From DASUPK01 sp963843085 (GTDB lineage Bacteria > Actinomycetota > Thermoleophilia > Solirubrobacterales > 70-9), in NCBI GenBank assembly GCA_963843085.1, contig CAWJJG010000002.1:124001-188000 (forward strand): a stretch of DNA of 64,000 nt. Direction: 5' to 3'. The position numbers and the translations under genes were made by a program. Shown here piece by piece: positions 58,094-64,000 of the stretch. How positions within the stretch are numbered: the stretch's first letter is position 1; every line of letters begins with the position of its first letter. Under the pieces are notes generated by a model, which saw only the letters and a program-made list of their open reading frames with translations, was not told the origin of the DNA and made no database searches.

Positions 58094-59338
58094 ATGGACG
58101 TCGGCTTCGGCACCGCCCTGCTCTTCGCCGGGGGCCTGCTCGCGATCGCCGCGGCGCTCTCCGGCCTGATGCGCGGGACCGTGCTCTCGATTGCGGTCTT
58201 CTCGGTGCTGGCCGGGCTGATCCTGGCCGAGGTCGACGCGATCCATGTCTATGCCGGCGACAAGGCGGTCGTCCATCTCTTCGAGCTTGCCCTGATCGTC
58301 ACCCTGCTCTCCGACGGGCTTTTCGTCGACCGCGAGCTCCTGGTCGTGCACTGGGGACCGGTCGCCCGGGCGCTGGTGATCGCGATGCCGCTCACGTTGG
58401 TGCTGCTGGCCCTGGCGGCGAAGCTGCTCTTCTCCTCGCTGAGCTGGGCCGAGGCGTTCCTGCTCGGGTCGGTGCTGGCGGCTACGGACCCGGTGGTGAC
58501 GTCCTCGGTAGTCACCTCACAGCGGGTGCCGGCATCGATCCGGCATGCGCTCAATCTGGAATCCGGGCTCAATGACGGGCTGGCGCTGCCGTTTGTGCTC
58601 TTCTTCATCATCCTCGCCTCTGCCGGCAACGCCGCGACCGAGGCCGCCAAGCTCGCCGGCGAGGCGGCGTTCGGGGCCCTGGTCGGGATCGTCCTTGGCC
58701 AGGCCGCCGGGCGCCTCACCCACCATCTACCCGGCGGCGGGATCGTGCGGCGCTACGAGGGGATCTACGCGCTCGGCGTGGGGCTGCTCGCGTATGGCAT
58801 CGCGGACGTCACGATCGGTAACGGGCTGATTGCGGCCTTCGTCTGCGGGATCTCCCTCGGTGTGGCCGATCGGGCGATCGCCGACGACTTCGTCGTCTTC
58901 AGCGAAAACATCAGCTCGATCCTGCAGGTGCTCACCTTCTTCGCCTTCGGGGCGCTGATCGTCACCACCGGGTACCACAGCGACATCGCGCTGCTTATCG
59001 TGTTCATCGCCTTCGCCCTGTTCATCGCGCGGCCCGTCGCGATCTTCCTGGCGTTCATCCGCGTCGATCTGCCCAAGCCCCATCGGGCGTTCATCGCGTG
59101 GTTCGGGCCGAAGGGGGTGGCAGGCATGCTCTTCGCCGTCCTGGTGCTCAACTCGAACGTCGTGCAGGGCAATGCGATCTTCGAGGCGGCCGCGTTCGTG
59201 ATCCTGGCCTCGATCCTGATCCACGGCGCCACCGACACGCTGGGGACCAGGTGGATCGAGCGGCGGATCGAGGCGGACGATGGGCCCGCGGAGGAGGCGG
59301 ATCCCGGACTCGCCGTCGGCGGCGGCACCATGCCCTAG
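58094..59338 (+). CDS. CPA1-family cation/proton antiporter
   Basis: A 414-residue protein with 12 or more membrane spans. The CPA1 ion-binding motifs are VLAATDPVVTSSVV in helix 5 and LNLESGLNDGLALP in helix 6, with the critical Asp residues of the ND pair. It exchanges Na+ or K+ for H+ across the membrane, for pH and salt balance. The last 25 residues are acidic and cytoplasmic. The stop shares CTAG (59335-59338) with the SHOCT protein gene on the other strand. Confidence 0.92.
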   Translation: MDVGFGTALLFAGGLLAIAAALSGLMRGTVLSIAVFSVLAGLILAEVDAIHVYAGDKAVVHLFELALIVTLLSDGLFVDRELLVVHWGPVARALVIAMPLTLVLLALAAKLLFSSLSWAEAFLLGSVLAATDPVVTSSVVTSQRVPASIRHALNLESGLNDGLALPFVLFFIILASAGNAATEAAKLAGEAAFGALVGIVLGQAAGRLTHHLPGGGIVRRYEGIYALGVGLLAYGIADVTIGNGLIAAFVCGISLGVADRAIADDFVVFSENISSILQVLTFFAFGALIVTTGYHSDIALLIVFIAFALFIARPVAIFLAFIRVDLPKPHRAFIAWFGPKGVAGMLFAVLVLNSNVVQGNAIFEAAAFVILASILIHGATDTLGTRWIERRIEADDGPAEEADPGLAVGGGTMP

Positions 59339-60708
59339 TCCGTCAGGATCCTCTTCTTCTCCTCGCGGAACTCAGCCGCGGTCAGAACGCCCTTCGCCTT
59401 CAGCTCACCGAGCTTCTCGAGCCGGTCGAGCTTCGCATCGTCGGGGTGCTTGTCGTCCGAGCCGAGCTCCCGGATCGCCGAGCCCATGCGTCGCCCGGCC
59501 TCCTTCCTCGCCCTCCGCGCCCGCCGTCGCATCCCGGTCATCCAATCGCCCCGCTTGGCGTCCGGGAACTCTCGCGCCGTGGCCCTCCTGAGCTTCTCGA
59601 TGCCGGCACCCGCCAGCGCGATCAGGAGCAGCGTCAGCACGAGCTGGCGCGTACCGCTGGGCGGCCAGACGATCAGGACGAGCAGGGCGACCGCCCCGAA
59701 GACGGTCCAGACGATCCCAGGCCGCTCCCGCAGGGTCGGGGCGAGGGCCTGGCGGATGCTGACCGCTCCGTTCTGTGGCGAAGCGAGATAGGAGGCGATC
59801 ACGAAGAGGATCCCGTAGATGATCACGCTGGACGCGATGCTGTGGAGCAGCGACGTGCCGATGTCCCAAGCGTGCTGTGCCGGGAGCCGGGCATCCTCGG
59901 TCTTGGCGAGCGAGTCGACGAAAGGTCCCTTGAGAATTGCCCGCACCGCGATAGCCGCGAGCCCCGCCGCGATCAGGCCGAGGCCGTAGCCCAGGACGAT
60001 GACCCAGTCGCGGCCCTTGCCGAGCCACATCGCCAGGACGAACAGAGCCAGCGAGCCGATGGTGAAGAACCAGGCGAGCCCATTGAGGATCTTCGTGACG
60101 GTCCGTGCGGTGTCGAGCTTCTGAGAGTCCGCGACCTCGAGCTCACCGAAGCCCGGCTTCAGGTGACCGGTCTCCTCTCCCTTCGCGACCGCGTTCGCGA
60201 CCTGCTTCTTGAAGCCGAGTCGATCGGCGAGCTGGTAGACGATCGGCTTGAGGTCGAGGACGACCTTGCCGTTCTGGCTCGAGACCGCCTGGCTCTTGTC
60301 CTCGAGGATGGCGACCAGCTGGGTGTGGGCGACGCGGTTGGCGTCCTGCCAGAGGTTCTGAACCCGCTGCGATTGGAAAGCCCGTATCGCGGCGCGAGTG
60401 GCGACCTCGCGAATGCCGGCCGAGACGGGCGACGCAATCTGCTGGAGGTCGCCGGGCAGCCGCTTCTTGACCAGCTTCGTGACGTCGACGTTCGCGTAGA
60501 GCTGATCGACCGAGTAGGTTGCCACGGCGTCGGAGATCTCCTTGTCCTCGAGCATCCTGGCGCTCGTGTGGACCCACTGATTCGTATCGAGCAACTGGCG
60601 GTCGATCCAGCTGGTGAAGATCGCCAGGAACGCGAGGACCGCAGCGGCGACAACGAGGATGCGGACCTTGACGCGGTGCCGCATCTCGGGCGGTTGAGTC
60701 GACGCCAT
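59335..60708 (-). CDS. Multispanning membrane protein with C-terminal SHOCT domain
   Basis: A 457-residue protein. The first span (VRILVVAAAVLAFLAIFTSW) is followed by an extracytoplasmic helical region of about 170 residues (SARMLEDKEISDAVATYSVD, LPGDLQQIASPVSAGIREVA). Five more spans lie between about residues 210 and 375. The C-terminal cytoplasmic part ends in a SHOCT element, DRLEKLGELKAKGVLTAAEF REEKKRIL, a short module found at protein ends that is thought to aid oligomerisation. The function is unknown. Convergent with the antiporter through a shared CTAG. Confidence 0.75.
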   Translation of the reverse strand: MASTQPPEMRHRVKVRILVVAAAVLAFLAIFTSWIDRQLLDTNQWVHTSARMLEDKEISDAVATYSVDQLYANVDVTKLVKKRLPGDLQQIASPVSAGIREVATRAAIRAFQSQRVQNLWQDANRVAHTQLVAILEDKSQAVSSQNGKVVLDLKPIVYQLADRLGFKKQVANAVAKGEETGHLKPGFGELEVADSQKLDTARTVTKILNGLAWFFTIGSLALFVLAMWLGKGRDWVIVLGYGLGLIAAGLAAIAVRAILKGPFVDSLAKTEDARLPAQHAWDIGTSLLHSIASSVIIYGILFVIASYLASPQNGAVSIRQALAPTLRERPGIVWTVFGAVALLVLIVWPPSGTRQLVLTLLLIALAGAGIEKLRRATAREFPDAKRGDWMTGMRRRARRARKEAGRRMGSAIRELGSDDKHPDDAKLDRLEKLGELKAKGVLTAAEFREEKKRILTD

Positions 60709-60720
60709 GCACCCGGGACC

Positions 60721-61146
60721 TTACGAGGGCCGGATGATGCCGAGCTCCTCCATCGTCCTGCGGTCGCTCAGGTAGTGATGCGCGCGGCCGATCAGCCCGT
60801 CAGTGATGTCGTAGATCCCGTAGAACTCGGCGACGGTCGCGTGGCCGGGGATCTCGACCGAGCCGACCAGGAGGACCTCGTCCTCGCCGTTCTCTCGAAC
60901 CTGCTCCATCCGGAGCTCGTGGCGGAGGGTGCTGCTCGTCAGGTCTTCGAACCAGAGGCGGAGCCCTTCCTGCCCGACGTAGACATCGGCGGAACCACTC
61001 GTCAGGCGCAGAGGGTGGAACTCCACATCCTGCGTGACGCAGGCGAGCATCCCATCGATGTCGCGGTCGTTGTGCGCCTCCACCCAGCGCGCCACGAGTC
61101 GCAGCGCCGCAGTTTCAGGTTGCTGGGGAGAAGAGGTGTCGGACAC
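60721..61146 (-). CDS. SnoaL-like / NTF2-fold protein
   Basis: A 141-residue cone-fold protein. The order of elements (LVARWVEAHNDRDIDGMLAC, VTQDVEFHPLRLTSGSADVY, YVGQEGLRLWFEDL, VAEFYGIYDITDGLIGRAHH) fits the SnoaL/NTF2 superfamily. The pocket contains His and Asp residues, but enzymatic activity cannot be predicted; many members only bind ligands. It lies between the SHOCT protein and the CCG protein of the succinate dehydrogenase operon on the same strand, 27 bases after the latter's stop. Confidence 0.83.
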   Translation of the reverse strand: MSDTSSPQQPETAALRLVARWVEAHNDRDIDGMLACVTQDVEFHPLRLTSGSADVYVGQEGLRLWFEDLTSSTLRHELRMEQVRENGEDEVLLVGSVEIPGHATVAEFYGIYDITDGLIGRAHHYLSDRRTMEELGIIRPS

Positions 61147-61173
61147 GATCCCCCTTTCAGCCGGGGGACAATC

Positions 61174-62073
61174 CTATGCTGCTACGGGCTGCTCGAGGCG
61201 CTCCTCGACCCACTTGGTCGAGGCGATGTGCTTCTTCATGCCCAGCTCCTTCGGTGAGAAGCCGAGCGCCAGGCCGACGAGCTGGGGGAGGTGGAGGACG
61301 GCAAGCCCCAGGTCGCGGTTGACGACCTTGGCTGCCTCGGGCTGCTGCATGTCGAGGTTGAGATGGCAGAGGGGGCACGGCGTGACCAGGCAGTCGGCGT
61401 CCGCGTCGATCGCGTCGCCAATGTGCGTGCCGGCCTGCCGCAGGGAGACCTCGCGGGACATCGTGATGATCGGGAAGCCGCAGCACTTGCGGGCGCCGTC
61501 GTACTCGACGACCTCGCCGCCGAGCGCCTCGATCACGCGATCCATGTAGAGGTCGCGCTCCGGGTGGTCCTCATAGCCGAGCCTGTGCTTCGGCCGCAGG
61601 ATGTAGCAGCCGTAGAACGGGCCAACCTTCAGCCCCCCGAGGGGGTGCTGGATCTGCTCCTTGAGGCGATCGAGGCCGTAGTCCTCGACCAGCACCCAGA
61701 GGAAGTTCTTGTTCGAGAAGCCCTCGGGGTCGTAGGACAGCCCCTCCTCGGCGAGTGTCTCGTTGATGTGCGAGCGGTACTCGGAGTCGCGGAGCCGCTG
61801 CTGGCACTCGGACTGCGCGCCCTGGCAGGTCGAGCAGATGTTCATCATCGGCAGGCCGGTCTGCTGGGCGAGCGCGAAGGTGCGGGCGTTGAGGGTGTCG
61901 GCCAGCTCCTGGTTGTGCTCGGCGATCACGCCGGCGCCGGAGCAGTTCGCGCGGTCGAGCTCGACCAGCTCGATGCCCAGCCGCTCGGCCACCAGGCCCA
62001 TCGATCCGTGCAGCTCGGTGGTGAAGCCGCGGCTGACGCAGCCGGGCCAGTAGGCCATCTTCAAGTCGGTCAC
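61174..62073 (-). CDS. CCG-domain heterodisulfide reductase B-like subunit of succinate dehydrogenase/fumarate reductase (SdhE type)
   Basis: A 299-residue protein with two CCG-type cysteine sets: Cys12, Cys44, Cys80 and Cys83 (GCVSRG, NCSGAG, CSTCQGAQS), then Cys156, Cys197-Cys198, Cys233 and Cys236 (YGCYI, CCGFPI, PCPLCH). CCG domains bind noncubane iron-sulfur clusters in HdrB and replace the heme anchor in E-type succinate:quinone reductases. The ATG overlaps the iron-sulfur subunit stop as ATGA, so the order is sdhA-sdhB-sdhE-like. It contains no membrane span of its own. Confidence 0.9.
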   Translation of the reverse strand: MTDLKMAYWPGCVSRGFTTELHGSMGLVAERLGIELVELDRANCSGAGVIAEHNQELADTLNARTFALAQQTGLPMMNICSTCQGAQSECQQRLRDSEYRSHINETLAEEGLSYDPEGFSNKNFLWVLVEDYGLDRLKEQIQHPLGGLKVGPFYGCYILRPKHRLGYEDHPERDLYMDRVIEALGGEVVEYDGARKCCGFPIITMSREVSLRQAGTHIGDAIDADADCLVTPCPLCHLNLDMQQPEAAKVVNRDLGLAVLHLPQLVGLALGFSPKELGMKKHIASTKWVEERLEQPVAA

Positions 62074-63224
62074 GTTTCTCCTTGCTCGTCGGGCTCGGGC
62101 TGGACGTCCGTCTCCGGGACCGCCTCGGCCTCGGGGACGCTCTCGTCGGCGTCGGCCTCCTCGCCGCGGATATAGAGGTTGAGCTCGACCTTGTGCTCCT
62201 CGGTGTGCGCGTAGATCCGCTTGACGTGGTTCTGCGCGTCACCCGGCAGCTTGGGGTGGACGCCCGGAATCAGCTTGGGGAGCGAGCGCATCTTGCCGGT
62301 CCTGATGCCGCGGATCGCGGTCGGGATGGACTCGAGCAGGCCCTTGACCGCGCCGTGCTTCGGGGCGAGCTTGCCCTTGATCCCCGGCGCGAACGAATCC
62401 TGGAGCAGTTGTGCCTCGTCGAGGGTCCCCTTCTTCTCGATGATCTTGGTGAAGGCGATCTCGTGGTTGTGGCCGTGGTTCTGGTCGACGATGCCCTCGC
62501 CGCCTGCGGCTCGGCGCAGGCGCATGATCTGATCCATCGGCGCTACGCCCTTCGGGCACGCGTCGATGCACGAGAAGCAGTGGGTGCAGTCGTAGATCCC
62601 GTGCGGGTCCTGGGCGAGGTCGTGGAGGCGCTCCTTGGTCTCGGAATCTCTTGGGTCGCCGACGAAGCGATAGGCCTTGGCGAGCGCCGCAGGGCCGATG
62701 AAGTCGGGGTCGGCCTCCATCGAGAGGCAGGAGGAGACGCAGGCGCCGCACTGGATGCAGGCCATGGACTGGGTGACGTCGATCATCGACTCCGGCGGGA
62801 CGATGTACTCGCGCTCGGGCGGATCGCCCTCTGGGAGCAGCCACGGGGTGACCCGGCGGATCTTGGTCCAGTGGGTCGACTCCATGTCGGTCACCAGGTC
62901 CTTGATCACCGGCATGTTCCCCATGGGCTCGACGACGATGGGCTCCCCGCCGCCGTTGTTGCGGTTCGCGAATTCGCTTGCCTCGCCGATCATCGTCTTG
63001 CAGGCGAGGCCGGACTGGCCGTTGATCTTCATCCCGCAGGAGCCGCAGATCGCCGCCCGGCAGGAGCAGCGGACGGCGAGCGAGCCGTCGTCGCGGTCCT
63101 TCGCCTGGAGGAGGCCGTCGAGGACGGAGAGCGTTGGGTCGAGGTCGACGTCGAAGGTCTCCCAGTAGGGGCCCTCGGCCTCCTCGGGCTGGAAGCGCCT
63201 CACCTTGAGAGTGAACTCAGCCAC
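62070..63224 (-). CDS. sdhB: Succinate dehydrogenase/fumarate reductase iron-sulfur subunit
   Basis: A 384-residue subunit, longer than the usual 240-260. The [2Fe-2S] ligands are Cys55, Cys60, Cys63 and Cys75 (RCSCRAAICGSCGMKIN). Two further clusters use ACIQCGACVSSCLSM and DCTHCFSCIDACPKGV. The extra C-terminal part (GLLESIPTAIRGIRTGKMRS, KRIYAHTEEHKVELNLYIRG) ends in an acidic tail. It passes electrons from SdhA to the CCG subunit. It starts 54 bases after the sdhA stop; two short tandem repeats lie between. Confidence 0.93.
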   Translation of the reverse strand: MAEFTLKVRRFQPEEAEGPYWETFDVDLDPTLSVLDGLLQAKDRDDGSLAVRCSCRAAICGSCGMKINGQSGLACKTMIGEASEFANRNNGGGEPIVVEPMGNMPVIKDLVTDMESTHWTKIRRVTPWLLPEGDPPEREYIVPPESMIDVTQSMACIQCGACVSSCLSMEADPDFIGPAALAKAYRFVGDPRDSETKERLHDLAQDPHGIYDCTHCFSCIDACPKGVAPMDQIMRLRRAAGGEGIVDQNHGHNHEIAFTKIIEKKGTLDEAQLLQDSFAPGIKGKLAPKHGAVKGLLESIPTAIRGIRTGKMRSLPKLIPGVHPKLPGDAQNHVKRIYAHTEEHKVELNLYIRGEEADADESVPEAEAVPETDVQPEPDEQGET

Positions 63225-63238
63225 GTCTAAAACCTACT

Positions 63239-63279
63239 GGGGTCTGACCCGGGTTCATGGGGTCTGACCCCGGGTTCAT
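63239..63279. repeat. Tandem direct repeat with palindromic GGGGTCTGACCC core
   Basis: Two head-to-tail units of 20 and 21 bases: GGGGTCTGACCC followed by GGGTTCAT (63239-63258), and GGGGTCTGACCCC followed by GGGTTCAT (63259-63279). The core is a near-perfect palindrome. The second unit runs into the sdhA stop codon. The pair fills most of the sdhA-sdhB spacer, so it may form mRNA hairpins that affect relative expression. Confidence 0.85.
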
Positions 63280-64000
63280 CAGTAGGTCCGCTCCTGCGGC
63301 TCCCACTGGGTGATGGTCACGTCGGAGTAGCTGATCTCGGGGCCCTCGTCGGTCTTGGTCAGGTCGATGTGCTTGAGCCACTCCTCGTCGTTTCGCTCCG
63401 GGAAGTCGGTCCGGTACTGGGCGCCGCGGCTCTCGGTGCGGTGGATCGCCCCGACGCAGGTGCACTCGGCCAGCTCGAGCATGTAGCGCAGCTCGAGCGC
63501 GCCGAGGATGTCCTGGTTGAAGACCTTGCCCTTGTCGTCGACGTAGGCGCTCTCGGCCTCCTCCTTGAGCCTCTTGACGATCTCGAGCGCCTCGTTGATG
63601 CCCTCGGCGTCGCGGAACACGGCGACCTTCGAGTCCATTGCCGCGCCGAGCTCCTTGCGGATCTCGGAAACGCGACGGCCGGAGCCCTTCTCGCGGGCGA
63701 GGATGCCGTCGACCCGGGCCTCCTCATCCTCCAGGAACGTGTGGGGGACGTGCGTCTGCTCCCGGCCCTTGGCGCGGTCGGCCGCGTCGACGCCGGAGCG
63801 ACGGCCGAAGATCAGGGTGTCGAGGAGCGAGTTGGCGCCGAGGCGGTTGCCGCCATGAACGGAGACGCAGGCCACCTCGCCGGCCGCGTAGAGGCCCGGG
63901 ACGTTGGTGCGGCCCTCGCTGTCGGTCTTGACGCCGCCCATCGCGTAGTGGTTGCCGGGCTTGATGTGGATCGGCTCCTTGGTGATGTCGACGCCGGCGA
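63279..64000 (-). CDS. sdhA: Succinate dehydrogenase/fumarate reductase flavoprotein subunit, 5' end cut by window edge
   Basis: The C-terminal 240 residues of an FAD-binding SdhA/FrdA. Visible are the active-site-side HYAMGGVKTDSEGRTNVPGL segment (His-Tyr-x-Met-Gly-Gly), the FAD-binding YAAGEVACVSVHGGNRLGAN motif, and the C-terminal helical domain ending TQWEPQERTY. The gene continues beyond base 64000. It is the first gene of the sdhA-sdhB-CCG operon and oxidises succinate (or reduces fumarate). Confidence 0.95.
   Translation of the reverse strand, partial: AGVDITKEPIHIKPGNHYAMGGVKTDSEGRTNVPGLYAAGEVACVSVHGGNRLGANSLLDTLIFGRRSGVDAADRAKGREQTHVPHTFLEDEEARVDGILAREKGSGRRVSEIRKELGAAMDSKVAVFRDAEGINEALEIVKRLKEEAESAYVDDKGKVFNQDILGALELRYMLELAECTCVGAIHRTESRGAQYRTDFPERNDEEWLKHIDLTKTDEGPEISYSDVTITQWEPQERTY

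Noticed and set aside
59098..61257. 719-codon plus-strand frame
   Set aside because: It lies opposite the SHOCT protein, the SnoaL-like gene and part of the CCG gene. Its Arg/Asp/Leu-rich composition is typical of antisense frames in high-GC DNA.
1..64000. Insertion sequences, prophage, CRISPR arrays, integrases
   Set aside because: No transposase, integrase, cas gene or regularly spaced repeat array was seen. The only tandem repeats are the two-unit element at 63239 and codon-level AAG tracts.

Overview
The window is GC-rich, densely packed chromosomal DNA. It most resembles a high-GC actinobacterial lineage of the Thermoleophilia/Solirubrobacterales type. That placement is an inference from codon use, the many small secreted proteins with Lys/Cys-rich tails, DUF6458, a TreT-like trehalose glycosyltransferase and a DGPF/ECF42 pair. 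I see no insertion sequence, prophage, CRISPR array or rRNA. Both edges cut genes: a subtilisin-like protease on the left and a succinate dehydrogenase flavoprotein on the right.

Bases 1-16 kb hold an S8 protease, TadA, a phosphotriesterase-family hydrolase, two tRNA-Ser genes (GGA and CGA) with gene remnants beside them, YtoQ, secreted proteins, an L,D-transpeptidase, a PfkB-family kinase, a Pit phosphate transporter with its DUF47 partner, an SDR, a zinc alcohol dehydrogenase, a GST-like protein and AlgH/YqgE. Bases 16-34 kb hold a ZIP transporter, a TreT-like glycosyltransferase, an ECF sigma/anti-sigma pair, a beta-carbonic anhydrase, two divergent beta-propeller proteins with related membrane anchors, an FKBP, a coupled TetR/secreted protein/sulfatase operon, tRNA-Val, an MMPL transporter, PdxH, a DGPF protein coupled to an ECF42-like sigma factor, a UGT-type glycosyltransferase and a PilB/GspE ATPase.

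Bases 34.6-50 kb begin with a full-length large-type SRP RNA including an Alu domain. Next come dnaX-ybaB-recR, interrupted and followed by three members of one secreted family (one is a deletion pseudogene), and an ABC exporter/PadR/MMPL/carbonic anhydrase cluster. lysC and asd follow, separated by a secreted beta-helix protein gene. Bases 50-64 kb hold an RTX-like protein and two PF04185 phosphoesterases in one coupled operon, a large LuxR/ATPase regulator, another Lys/Cys-tailed beta-helix protein, a CPA1 antiporter, a SHOCT membrane protein, and an sdhA-sdhB-CCG operon.

The most promising undescribed signal is a Lys/Cys-rich segment: two K-C-K clusters joined by a short Ala/Ser/Val linker. 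It ends, or directly follows the signal peptide of, at least five otherwise unrelated secreted proteins. It could be a surface-retention or cross-linking tag. Also notable are the large SRP RNA, five convergent gene pairs whose stop codons share one CTAG, two genes that appear to lack any AUG/GUG/UUG start, and two inverted-repeat operator candidates in front of local regulators.
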